DNA from: Bacteroidota bacterium
GTDB taxonomy: Bacteria; Bacteroidota; Bacteroidia; Bacteroidales; UBA12481
Direction of reading: 5' to 3'
Assembly: GCA_018669475.1 (NCBI GenBank)
Contig: JABHCC010000023.1
Span: 62,001 to 126,000, forward strand
DNA length: 64,000 nt
The notes under the pieces were generated by a model that did not search any database, was not told the DNA's origin, and was given only the letters and a program-made list of their open reading frames with translations. Of this stretch, positions 45,522 to 54,001 are shown one piece after another. Within the stretch, counting starts at the first letter, position 1, and every line of letters starts with the position of its first letter. Made by a program: the position numbers and the translations under genes.

Positions 45522-47297
45522 TTAATCAGAACTCTTGATCCAGTTCACTAAACCTTTTTTGCGAATAATATCCATGAGTTTATCCGGCAGGGGTTCAAAA
45601 CTGTACTTTTTTCCAGCCACAAGAATCTCACCTTCTTCGAATTTAATCTCCAAAGTATCTCCTGAATTGAATGCATCCACAGCTTCCGGATGAACAATCA
45701 ATGTAAGCCCCTGGTTGATTGCTGATCTGTAAAAGATTCTATTCACAGATTTTGCAATTACTGCCTGAACGCCTGCATGAGCAAGACCAACTGCCGGATG
45801 CTCTCTTGAGCTACCACAGCCAAAATTATCTCCGGCAATTAAAATATCTCCGCTCTGAACTCTACCTGAGAAAGTGGGATCAAAACCTGCAAAGAGGTAA
45901 GGCATAATAGCTTCACCATCTGAGCTTAAAACATTGTATGTCATATTACCAGCAAACATTTGATCGGTATTGACATTATGCTGATCAGAATAGTCCCATA
46001 CAGCATTTGCATACCGATCTTCATCGGCATTAATTTCAGGAGTTTGGCTTTCTGCCCTTTCAGTTCGAAACATTTCCTTTCCGGGTTTATCCCTGGGATC
46101 AGTAATCATGCCCGTTAAAGCAGAACCGGCAACTGTTGCAGGTGAGGCCAGATAAATTGAAGAATTGGGATTCCCCATTCGTCCTTTGAAGTTTCTGTTT
46201 GCAGTACTAATAACTGTGATACCATCAGCAGGAATTCCTTGTCCGGTTCCCAGGCATGGACCACATGATGAGCTCAAAAAATTTGCACCGGCTGAAAGCA
46301 GATCTTCCACGAGACCTTCTTTCATTGCTTGCAAATAGATTTCACGGGATGCAGGAATAACCAATAGTTGAAAACCAGGCTTGATCTGCTTGCCACGAAT
46401 CACCTCTGCGGCCTCCCTGATATCTTCAATTCGTCCGTTAGTGCATGTACCGATCAAACCCTGTTGAACCTGAGTACCTGCAACATCAGCAAGACTTTTA
46501 ACATTATCTACATGATGGGGAGCTGCTACCAAAGGATATAATTCTGAAAGATTGATATTAATCTCTTTGAAATATGTAGCATCAGGGTCAGCCCAAATTG
46601 GATTTACAGGATCAGAGAAATATTCTTCAAGAATCTGATCTGGCGGAAAAACAGCATTTTTAGCACCCATTTCAGATGCCAGATTAGCAAGAGTCATTCT
46701 TTGCGACATATTCAGACCGGCAACTCCATCACCATGAAATTCAATTGAAAGATAATTTGCACCGGCTGAACCAATCAGTCCAATAATATACAGTGACAAG
46801 TCTTTGGCAAATACCCCTTGTGGTAATTGTCCGTTTAAAGTGATTTTAATACTCTCAGGCACTCTGAACCATGTCTCACCCTTCTTCCATATTCCGGCTG
46901 ACTCAGTACGGTCAATACCGGCCGCGAATGCATTAAAAGCTCCGGCAGTACATGTATGCGAATCCGATCCTACAATGATCATTCCCGGCCTTGCATGGTA
47001 TGACATTATTTGATGACAAATACCCCGGCCAGCATCATAAAACTTATCGACACCCTGATCTGCAACAATATCACGAATAGACTGATATTGCGTAGCCAGT
47101 TTCGCACTGGTTGGAGGGGCATTATGGTCAAGTACTATAAGTAATTGTTCAGGATTGGCCACCTTGCTGCCATCCATCTTTTCAAAAGTTTTAAAAATAC
47201 TGGCTGTGTTATCGTGTGTGAGAACCAGGTCAGGTTTCTTAAAAACAATAGCTCCCGCAGGAGCTCCTAATACTTTCTCAACAAATGTTTTTTTCAT
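45522..47297 (-). CDS. Fused LeuC-LeuD-type hydro-lyase, paralogue 1
   Basis: A 591-aa aconitase-superfamily protein in which the large (LeuC-like, about 1-410) and small swivel (LeuD-like, about 430-591) subunits are fused. The 4Fe-4S ligands are the cysteine of GTCTNGR (near 283) and two of SSCGPCLG (near 344-347). The swivel motif is GDNFGCGSSREH near 489. Family members dehydrate 2- or 3-hydroxy tricarboxylates or related acids (isopropylmalate, homocitrate, methylmalate types). No leuA or leuB lies nearby, so the substrate is open. It sits 50 bases downstream of a LytTR response regulator that may control it. Confidence 0.85.
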   Translation of the reverse strand: MKKTFVEKVLGAPAGAIVFKKPDLVLTHDNTASIFKTFEKMDGSKVANPEQLLIVLDHNAPPTSAKLATQYQSIRDIVADQGVDKFYDAGRGICHQIMSYHARPGMIIVGSDSHTCTAGAFNAFAAGIDRTESAGIWKKGETWFRVPESIKITLNGQLPQGVFAKDLSLYIIGLIGSAGANYLSIEFHGDGVAGLNMSQRMTLANLASEMGAKNAVFPPDQILEEYFSDPVNPIWADPDATYFKEININLSELYPLVAAPHHVDNVKSLADVAGTQVQQGLIGTCTNGRIEDIREAAEVIRGKQIKPGFQLLVIPASREIYLQAMKEGLVEDLLSAGANFLSSSCGPCLGTGQGIPADGITVISTANRNFKGRMGNPNSSIYLASPATVAGSALTGMITDPRDKPGKEMFRTERAESQTPEINADEDRYANAVWDYSDQHNVNTDQMFAGNMTYNVLSSDGEAIMPYLFAGFDPTFSGRVQSGDILIAGDNFGCGSSREHPAVGLAHAGVQAVIAKSVNRIFYRSAINQGLTLIVHPEAVDAFNSGDTLEIKFEEGEILVAGKKYSFEPLPDKLMDIIRKKGLVNWIKSSD

Positions 47298-47347
47298 GTT
47301 AATTTTTCAAACCGAAAGATAAAAAAAATGGCAACATAAAGTTCATG

Positions 47348-48073
47348 CTATTCAAACATATCAGCTAATTCCCTAATCCTTTTCTTAACAATAGGCAAAT
47401 CTATAATTCCCTGATTAGACTGAAGATAACACTTCTTTCGCCTGGTATCAACCTGGGTAACAAATCTGGTATTGATAATTAATGATCTACCAATCCTTTT
47501 AAACATGTTTCCTTCAAGCTGGGACTCGATCTTTGCTAGATTTGATGTAATTAATTTGAATGAATTATCACGAAGATGAACCTCTGAATAATTACCATCT
47601 GCTTTAACATATAAAATCTCCCCTATTTCCATGATATAGAAACCATTCAACGTATTGAACCGTATTTTATTTTGATTTACACTGGTAAGGGTTTTAGCAC
47701 CTGTTTTTTCAACATGCATCCTTGCCATTAAATCAATTATGTCAGTATGAATTATTGGCTTCAGTAAATAATCAAAGGCCTGTTTCTTTATTGCCTTCAT
47801 TGCATATTGATCGTAACCAGTAGTAAAAACAATCTTTGGTGTCAATCCTAAAATTCTCAGCTCATCAACGACCTCAAAACCATTTTTACGAGGCATCTCT
47901 ACATCAATAAAAACAATATCCGGGGCCAAATCAGGCACATTATGCAAGGCATCCCCAGTATCAGTAAATTTCCCGACAATATCCAAGCCCTCAATTTTGC
48001 TAATTTGAGCAGCCAGCACACTAACTGCCTTTGGTTCATCATCAATGATTACGCATCTGGTGGTTTTTAACAT
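47348..48073 (-). CDS. LytTR-type response regulator
   Basis: A 241-aa regulator with an N-terminal receiver (D57 in FIDVEMPRKNGF, K in LKPIIH) and a C-terminal LytTR DNA-binding domain (about 140-241; RIGRSLIINTRFV). It binds DNA when phosphorylated, but no LytS-type kinase is adjacent. It lies 45 bases downstream of a LytTR-only paralogue and 50 bases upstream of the fused dehydratase gene, all in one direction. Confidence 0.92.
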   Translation of the reverse strand: MLKTTRCVIIDDEPKAVSVLAAQISKIEGLDIVGKFTDTGDALHNVPDLAPDIVFIDVEMPRKNGFEVVDELRILGLTPKIVFTTGYDQYAMKAIKKQAFDYLLKPIIHTDIIDLMARMHVEKTGAKTLTSVNQNKIRFNTLNGFYIMEIGEILYVKADGNYSEVHLRDNSFKLITSNLAKIESQLEGNMFKRIGRSLIINTRFVTQVDTRRKKCYLQSNQGIIDLPIVKKRIRELADMFE

Positions 48074-48118
48074 AGAAATTCAGGTATTTACATAAGGCTA
48101 AAACAGACTTTTGTTTGG

Positions 48119-48484
48119 TTAAAACAACTCTGACAATTCTTTTACATATCGATGAGATATTGATAAATCAAGCTTGCCAGATGGAATATCAAGCAGACAG
48201 GTATTACTTTGTCTGTTAACATGTGCCAGATAATTAAGATTGATCACTGAAGATCTTCCTATTCTCCTAAAGCCCAGAGGGAGTAACATCTTTGACACAT
48301 ACGCCAAAGTATAAGTGACAAGTTTCTCTTCACCATCTATTAAATGGATAGTGCAATAGTTTCCATTTGCTTTAACATAAGCAATATCACTTATTGATTG
48401 TAGAAAAAACCCTTTCAATGTATTAAAACGACATCTTCCGGATTGGTCGTAATAGCCAATCTTCCCGTCAGGATTAGACTTCAT
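48119..48484 (-). CDS. LytTR DNA-binding protein without receiver
   Basis: A 121-aa protein consisting almost only of a LytTR domain. It aligns by eye with the C-terminal half of the regulator just downstream (RFNTLKGFFLQSISDIAYVK versus RFNTLNGFYIMEIGEILYVK; RRIGRSSVINLNYL versus KRIGRSLIINTRFV). Lacking a receiver, it should bind DNA independently of phosphorylation and could compete with or modulate the full-length regulator. Its start is directly preceded by a dyad that contains a canonical promoter. Confidence 0.88.
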   Translation of the reverse strand: MKSNPDGKIGYYDQSGRCRFNTLKGFFLQSISDIAYVKANGNYCTIHLIDGEEKLVTYTLAYVSKMLLPLGFRRIGRSSVINLNYLAHVNRQSNTCLLDIPSGKLDLSISHRYVKELSELF

Positions 48485-48487
48485 AAT

Positions 48488-48537
48488 ATGTAGGTGGTTG
48501 TCTTCTCAAATGTAAGAAAACCCTACATGTCAAACAA
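48488..48537 (-). promoter_or_regulatory. Promoter inside an inverted repeat upstream of the LytTR genes
   Basis: On the minus strand TTG (48537-48535) and TACATTTG (48514-48507) are 20 bases apart, a full match to the Bacteroidota promoter. The -7 box lies inside a dyad whose outer arms are ATGTAGG (48488-48494) and CCTACAT (48522-48528), with further imperfect pairing inside. The ATG follows a few bases later. The dyad could be an operator for autoregulation. Confidence 0.6.
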
Positions 48538-48637
48538 GCCATATTTCAATAATATGCTGAAACCCATGAAATAATGTGTGAAGCCCGTAAATATATATAT
48601 CAGCTATCAGGTCCCTGCCATTGTTGAAATGAGATTT

Positions 48638-50446
48638 CTAGAATAGCCCACCTTTTTGGAAAATATCCATTTGTACTTCAGAGAAAGGGTTGGCCTGGAT
48701 ACTGGTTCCTTTAGTAATATTCTTAATTTCTCCGCTTTCATAATTCACTTCAAGCATATCACCATTCTCGAGGCTAAGATCTTGTAAACTATCATATGCC
48801 AGAATTGGGAAGGCAGCATTGATTGCATTCCTCTCATAAATAGCTCCATAGCTTTCTGCAAGTATACAATTAACTCCCAGAGCTTTAAAGCAATCGACAG
48901 CTTGCTGTCTGGATGAACCGCTACCAAAATTTTTCTGAACTACAATAATATCACCTTCTTTAACCTCTTTGGCAAAATTCTCATATCCTTCCAGGTTATC
49001 AAAAGCATATTGACCCATTTCTGAAATATCAGTGATAGACAGATATCTGTTATGAAAGATCATGTCGGTATCAATATTATCCTCCCGGATATACCATGAA
49101 CGCCCTGAAACAACCTTCGTAGTGGCGTTTGCGGATGTAGTGTGCTCACCTGTGACCGGAGCCTGAGTAATAGCTTTCTCAATATCTTTAACCTTACTCA
49201 GACCAATTCTTGAAGGATCAGTAATAAAACCAGCCAAAGCAGAAGCAGCTACAACTGCAGGAGAAGCAAGATACACTTCCCCTTTGCCCTGTTTACCCGG
49301 AAAGTTTCTATTTCCGGTACTGATAGTTACCTCACCCGGTCCATTCTGACCTACCTGTCCGGCGGCACATCCTGCACAACCCGCATTTGACAACATAGCT
49401 CCTGAATCCTTAAACACCTTTATTAAGCCATTTTCAAGACATTGTTTCCATATTTCATCAGTTGCCGGAACAATTTTTAGTACAATTCCAGCAGCAATGG
49501 TATTACCTTTAAGAACATCGGCAGCAGCTACCATATCCTCGTATCTCCCATTCGTGCAAGAACCAATAAAAGCTGAGTCAATTGGAGTTCCTTCTTCCTG
49601 CATTACAGTAGCAGTATTATGGGGTGCACCCGGACGTGAAACGCGAGGAATAAAGGCAGACAAATCGAGTTCATAACTCTCTTCATAAGCTGCATCAGGA
49701 TCGGCCTTCACAAGGTCAATTTCCCGGCCCGCTCTTTCTGAACTGTATTTGATAACTTCTTCATTTGGAGTAAAAAGCAGAGTAATTACTCCCATCTCTG
49801 TACCCATTGAAGCGATGGTGATTCTCTCATCAAGAGTCATCTGATCAACAGCTTCACCATATAGCTCCACTGCATATCCCAGAAGAGAATTTGCGCCAAA
49901 ATGATCCAGAAGGTTCAAGACGATGTCTTTAGCTGATAAGCCCTCAGGACGAGTACCATTAAGAGTAATTTTTGCTGATTTTGGCACTTTAAACCAAACT
50001 TTACCATTTGCCCATGCAGCAGCAATATCCTGGTCACCCATTCCTTGTCCGAAAGCACCAACTGCACCTAAAATATTCGCATGTGAATCTGTTGTAACAG
50101 CAGTTGAACCACTAAAAGTTAAACCCTCATGCATTAATGTATGAGTGCCAATTCCATTATCTATATCATAAACCCTTACACCTTCTTCACGAGCATAAAT
50201 CCTGCATTTGTGCTGATTTATGGCATATTTCTGATCTGATCCGGTAGGGTTACAGTCGAAAGTAAAAAAGGTTCTGCTTTTATCCTCTAATGACAAGCCA
50301 TGATCCTGCATGTTTTTCACAACATTAGCCCCGCCAAAATCACGGGCAGCCCGAACATCCATAAATACATCGACTATATCACCCGGCTTAACATTCTTGT
50401 ACTTAGAGTGACTGGCAATAATTTTTTCTATAAGAGTTAGTGACAT
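48638..50446 (-). CDS. Fused LeuC-LeuD-type hydro-lyase, paralogue 2
   Basis: A 602-aa fused large/small-subunit member of the aconitase superfamily. The cluster ligands are the cysteine of GSCTNGR (near 295) and the pair in AGCAGCAAGQ (near 354-357). The swivel motif is NFGSGSSRQQ near 505, differing from GCGSSREH in paralogue 1. The two proteins are distant relatives, not a recent duplication, so they probably act on different hydroxy acids. It starts 49 bases after the methylase gene and is separated from the LytTR genes by 153 bases containing their promoter. Confidence 0.85.
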   Translation of the reverse strand: MSLTLIEKIIASHSKYKNVKPGDIVDVFMDVRAARDFGGANVVKNMQDHGLSLEDKSRTFFTFDCNPTGSDQKYAINQHKCRIYAREEGVRVYDIDNGIGTHTLMHEGLTFSGSTAVTTDSHANILGAVGAFGQGMGDQDIAAAWANGKVWFKVPKSAKITLNGTRPEGLSAKDIVLNLLDHFGANSLLGYAVELYGEAVDQMTLDERITIASMGTEMGVITLLFTPNEEVIKYSSERAGREIDLVKADPDAAYEESYELDLSAFIPRVSRPGAPHNTATVMQEEGTPIDSAFIGSCTNGRYEDMVAAADVLKGNTIAAGIVLKIVPATDEIWKQCLENGLIKVFKDSGAMLSNAGCAGCAAGQVGQNGPGEVTISTGNRNFPGKQGKGEVYLASPAVVAASALAGFITDPSRIGLSKVKDIEKAITQAPVTGEHTTSANATTKVVSGRSWYIREDNIDTDMIFHNRYLSITDISEMGQYAFDNLEGYENFAKEVKEGDIIVVQKNFGSGSSRQQAVDCFKALGVNCILAESYGAIYERNAINAAFPILAYDSLQDLSLENGDMLEVNYESGEIKNITKGTSIQANPFSEVQMDIFQKGGLF

Positions 50447-50495
50447 ACTGCTAATTTTTAATTTATTGTATATGGGAGACTCTGATCAGTGTAAT

Positions 50496-51212
50496 TTAGG
50501 CTAAAAATAGAAAAACTGTTGGCTTTTTATTAAGCTCAGGTTTATTATTTTTCCATGATTTTACATCCATAGTTTTAATAAGCTGATCGGGCTGCGTAAG
50601 ATTCACCGCTAAACATAATCGAGTGTCTGGTGATAGTACTTTTAAAAGATCACTAAGTACCTGATTATTACGATAGGGTGCTTCAATAAATAATTGTGTT
50701 TCACGAGATTTGCCTGAGAATTGCTCTAATTCTCTTATCCTCCGGATCCGCTGTGCCGGTTTTACGGGCAAATACCCCCTGAAAGCAAATTGCTGACCAT
50801 TTAATCCTGATCCAATCAATGCCAGAAGTATTGAGCTGGGTCCGGTAAGTGGAATAACTTCAATATTATTTAAATGCGCCATGTTTACTAATTCAGCACC
50901 AGGATCAGCTATGCCCGGGCATCCGGCATCAGACAAGATACCTGCAGATATTCCATTCATGACTGGCTCCATCAGAAAACCAAACTCCTCAGCTGGAGTA
51001 TGTTCATTCAAAAGTGAGAACTCTACCTCAGAAAGAATATCTCTCATTCCACAACCTACCAAAAACCTTCGGGCATATTTCTCGTTCTCTACTATGAAAT
51101 ATCTGAGACTGCGAATGGTATCCAAAACATCAGGAGCCAGTGACAGCTTAGGCGATCCTTCCCCAAGAAGATTTGGAACCATGTATAGTTTTGCTGATTT
51201 CATATCCCTCAT
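50496..51212 (-). CDS. SAM-dependent methyltransferase of the tetrapyrrole methylase/RsmI-like family
   Basis: A 238-aa protein with the tetrapyrrole-methylase fold: SDAGCPGIADPGAELV is the family GxPxxxDPG-type motif, PLTGPSSILLALIGSG binds SAM, and FRGYLP is the RsmI-like segment. RsmI 2'-O-methylates 16S rRNA C1402. This paralogue is shorter and has a truncated C-terminus, and its start (KLYMVPNLLGEG) differs from RsmI, so its substrate is uncertain. The start could also be the ATG four codons in. Confidence 0.85.
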   Translation of the reverse strand: MRDMKSAKLYMVPNLLGEGSPKLSLAPDVLDTIRSLRYFIVENEKYARRFLVGCGMRDILSEVEFSLLNEHTPAEEFGFLMEPVMNGISAGILSDAGCPGIADPGAELVNMAHLNNIEVIPLTGPSSILLALIGSGLNGQQFAFRGYLPVKPAQRIRRIRELEQFSGKSRETQLFIEAPYRNNQVLSDLLKVLSPDTRLCLAVNLTQPDQLIKTMDVKSWKNNKPELNKKPTVFLFLA

Positions 51213-51241
51213 ATTTAGAATTATGAATTGCGAATTAAGAA

Positions 51242-51985
51242 TTACGTCTCAAATATCCTGTTTACCCTTATTCCCCATTTTTTCATCCGGAAGGAAATTG
51301 CAGTCCATAAAACGCCGAAACCATAGCTTACACTTCTGCTGAAGTTAATTGATGATGCCTCCTGATGGTATTTCGTCGGACAAGTTATTTCTGCTATTTG
51401 GTACCCTTTGAATATTATTTGAGCCAATATCTGATTATCAAAAACGAAATCGTCAGAATTATTTTCAAAATCAACGTTATTAAGAACCTTACCTGAGTAT
51501 GCCCGGTAACCTGTGTGGTATTCAGATAATTTCTGCCCCATAAGAATATTCTGAACCAGCGTCAAAAACCTGTTTGCAATATATCTCCACATTGGCATTC
51601 CTCCATTAAGCGCACCTCTTCCCAATATCCTTGATCCGAGAACTACGGGGTACACTTCCTGAGCAATCAGATAGGCCATTGAATGAATCAATTTTGGTGT
51701 GTACTGATAATCAGGATGGAGCATAATGACAATATCTGCATTCAATGCCAGCGCTTTATTATAACATGACTTTTGATTGCCCCCATATCCCAGGTTAGAT
51801 TTATGCTCAATAATATGTTCGATACCCAGCTTTCTGGCAATATCAACAGTTTCATCAGAACTATCATCGTCTACCAATATCACTTCATCTGTGATATCCA
51901 TAGGAATCTCACTGTAGGTTTGCTCCAGTGTGCCAGAGGCATTGAAGGCTGGTAATACAACTATGAGTTTCTTTCCAAGAAGCAT
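51242..51985 (-). CDS. Glycosyltransferase family 2 (dolichyl-phosphate mannose synthase-like)
   Basis: A 247-aa GT-A glycosyltransferase with no C-terminal membrane helices. It has VVLPAFNASGTLEQT, the DDDSSDET nucleotide-sugar site and MLHPDYQYTP in place of the usual DxD. The family transfers sugars to polyprenyl phosphates or builds cell-surface glycans. It lies 48 bases downstream of the FKBP lipoprotein genes and 29 bases upstream of the methylase, so it may share their transcript. Confidence 0.9.
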   Translation of the reverse strand: MLLGKKLIVVLPAFNASGTLEQTYSEIPMDITDEVILVDDDSSDETVDIARKLGIEHIIEHKSNLGYGGNQKSCYNKALALNADIVIMLHPDYQYTPKLIHSMAYLIAQEVYPVVLGSRILGRGALNGGMPMWRYIANRFLTLVQNILMGQKLSEYHTGYRAYSGKVLNNVDFENNSDDFVFDNQILAQIIFKGYQIAEITCPTKYHQEASSINFSRSVSYGFGVLWTAISFRMKKWGIRVNRIFET

Positions 51986-52033
51986 TAAAGCATTTTTCGT
52001 TATTACCTACTGAGTCAGGATTAAGCTTTGTTA

Positions 52034-52483
52034 TTAGTATACATCCAGAAGTTCAACCTCGAACAGTAATGTTGTGTATCCTGGTATAGATTGACTACCG
52101 GATGAGCCATAAGCCATGTTTGAAGGGATAATAAGAATTGCTTTTCCACCCTCTTTCATGTAATTAATTCCTTCATCCCATCCCCTTATCACCTGTCCTA
52201 TGCCAATGGTAAATTCAAATTCTCCTGAATCAAATTCATTACCATTCAAAAATGTTCCAGAATATTTTACTCTCACTCTGTCGCCACCATCTGCAGGTAC
52301 ACCAGAGCCAGCAAGAGTCTCAATATAGTATATTCCACTGTATGTAGGTTCAGCAGTTATATTGTTCTCAAGCAAATACTCATCCAGTTTTGTCATTTCC
52401 TCATCCCAATCTGAGACCTTATTACAACTGACACTTGCCAATAATCCGATAGCCAGTATTGATAAAATTATTTTTCGTGACAT
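52034..52483 (-). CDS. FKBP-type peptidyl-prolyl isomerase lipoprotein
   Basis: A 149-aa lipoprotein with lipobox cysteine C20. The FKBP domain (about 50-149) shows VKYSGTFLNGNEFDS, the IGIGQVIRGWDEGINYM core and IPSNMAYGSSG. It should act as a periplasmic prolyl isomerase and chaperone for exported proteins. Its start is 2 bases after the stop of the preceding FKBP lipoprotein, making a tandem family. Confidence 0.93.
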   Translation of the reverse strand: MSRKIILSILAIGLLASVSCNKVSDWDEEMTKLDEYLLENNITAEPTYSGIYYIETLAGSGVPADGGDRVRVKYSGTFLNGNEFDSGEFEFTIGIGQVIRGWDEGINYMKEGGKAILIIPSNMAYGSSGSQSIPGYTTLLFEVELLDVY

Positions 52484-52485
52484 GT

Positions 52486-53334
52486 TTATTGTATATCTAT
52501 TAGTTCAACATCAAAAATCAGGCTGGAATATGGAAGAATTTTATTGCCATTTCCTTTATCAGCATAAGCTAATTTTGAAGGAATAATAAAACGTGCTTTT
52601 CCACCTTTTTTAATTTGCATAAATCCTTCATCCCATCCTTTTATAACTTCACCTCGTCCAATAACAAATTTTAATGGTCGCCCTCTTTCCAAAGATGTAT
52701 CAAAAATTTTCCCATCTACAGTTTTGCCCGTATAATGAACTGTTAAAGTCTGTCCGGCAACCGGCGTCAGGCCAATACCCTCACTTTTATGTACAACATA
52801 TAAACCGGATTCCGATGGCTCAACAGTAGTATTTGTTCTCTCAATATATTCTTTCAGAAGTTGAATCTCCTGTTTTTCATCTGTATGATAGTATCCCCTT
52901 CTTTCAGTTTCCAATGATTTTGCACTAATAATGTTTTTGAGTCTCAGATAAACAAAAATGGGATCACCCTGCTGCAGCTCTTTCGGAAGATCTCTTTTTC
53001 TTGTTTTTTCATAAAAATCTATGGCCTGTAGTTTGAAACATACACTATCTCCGACCTGCAGCATTTGCAAACCATTATTAATATCCCCCTGATAGGCAGG
53101 TATGCTCACCTGCATTCGATAGAAATCTGATTCATCAATCAACTTATCTTCTTCAGACAAATACTTGACAGAAAGAACCACGATATCACCTATTTTTGGC
53201 GACTTCCCAGATGGATTTGTTTCGATAAACTTATATTTCAAACCTGATGAGTGACTTGAATATCCATCGCTTTTCATGTTGCAGCTTACAGTCATCAGCA
53301 ATAATAGAAACAGAGTCAAAGACAATACTTTCAT
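52486..53334 (-). CDS. FKBP-type peptidyl-prolyl isomerase lipoprotein, two-domain
   Basis: A 282-aa lipoprotein (MKVLSLTLFLLLLMTVSC, lipobox C18). I chose the ATG at 53334 rather than a longer reading frame from 53385 because it gives the lipoprotein signal and coincides with the end of repeat copy C. A divergent N-terminal FKBP-like domain (about 40-140) precedes a canonical C-terminal one (about 185-282; VHYTGKTVDGKIFDTS, VIGRGEVIKGWDEGF). It probably acts on exported proteins in the periplasm. Confidence 0.9.
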   Translation of the reverse strand: MKVLSLTLFLLLLMTVSCNMKSDGYSSHSSGLKYKFIETNPSGKSPKIGDIVVLSVKYLSEEDKLIDESDFYRMQVSIPAYQGDINNGLQMLQVGDSVCFKLQAIDFYEKTRKRDLPKELQQGDPIFVYLRLKNIISAKSLETERRGYYHTDEKQEIQLLKEYIERTNTTVEPSESGLYVVHKSEGIGLTPVAGQTLTVHYTGKTVDGKIFDTSLERGRPLKFVIGRGEVIKGWDEGFMQIKKGGKARFIIPSKLAYADKGNGNKILPYSSLIFDVELIDIQ

Positions 53335-53435
53335 CCCTTTATATTTAATTTTATTTGTCGGATGGAGCTCGCACAACAAAAACAATCATCCGCGTGTGTG
53401 TTAAAATATTTTTCCTTTTGTCATGCTCGGTTCAT
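53332..53435 (-). repeat. Dispersed leader repeat, copy C
   Basis: A 104-bp copy on the minus strand. It begins ATGAACCGAGCATGA (Met-Asn-Arg-Ala-stop) and ends AAGGGATGAAA, where the ATG starts the two-domain FKBP gene. Inside, CGGATG and CATCCG are perfectly complementary and flank a T/G-rich loop. It starts about 36 bases after the stop codon of the upstream FKBP gene. Confidence 0.8.
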
Positions 53436-53470
53436 GCTAGTATAATTTTGTACAAAAATAAGGGAATATA

Positions 53471-54001
53471 TCAATCCGGAGTATCGATTTTAAGAAGTCT
53501 CATATGGTAAACCAAAATACTTCTTGGTGGCACTTTAACACCATCCCCTGCCAAGCCAAATCCCAAATAAGGAGGCAGCACCATTAACACGCTATCACCT
53601 AGATGCAGCTGTTTCGACAATTCATTCCAACCAGACTCAACAGTGCTGTAATTAATCCTGAACTTTCTGGCTCCTGCTGAATCAGATGAGTAACACAGAA
53701 CCCCATTCAGCAATTCTGTACGATACGAAAATGATACTTCATCCCCATTTTTTGGCAAGGGCCCATCTCCTTTGGCAAGAATTTGATAAAAAACTCCAAT
53801 TTCGGTCTCTTCGAGATCCCATAATCTTTTTTTGGCAGCAGCTTTTATCCTATCAATATCTTCCTTTATAAATTGTTGGTTTATTTTAATAAGAGTTTCC
53901 TCGCTTGGAGGTGGCTCCTCAATATTCTGTACTTTTTTACTTTGACAAGATCCAATCAGGGCCAACAAAACAACAATTGAGACTATTTTGATTGTGTTCA
54001 T
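53471..54001 (-). CDS. FKBP-type lipoprotein, GldI-like
   Basis: A 176-aa lipoprotein with lipobox cysteine C19 (LIGSC) and one divergent FKBP domain (about 75-176; GDEVSFSYRTELLNG, ESGWNELSKQLHLGD, LPPYLGFGLAG). In gliding Bacteroidota, gldI encodes an FKBP lipoprotein found close to a DHH phosphoesterase gene and ndk. The same order here makes a GldI-like role in gliding or type IX secretion plausible. Its start codon overlaps the nrnA stop by 4 bases (ATGA). Confidence 0.82.
   Translation of the reverse strand: MNTIKIVSIVVLLALIGSCQSKKVQNIEEPPPSEETLIKINQQFIKEDIDRIKAAAKKRLWDLEETEIGVFYQILAKGDGPLPKNGDEVSFSYRTELLNGVLCYSSDSAGARKFRINYSTVESGWNELSKQLHLGDSVLMVLPPYLGFGLAGDGVKVPPRSILVYHMRLLKIDTPD

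Noticed and set aside
53335-53385. Longer start for the two-domain FKBP gene
   Set aside because: It would run through repeat copy C and put 17 residues before the lipoprotein signal.
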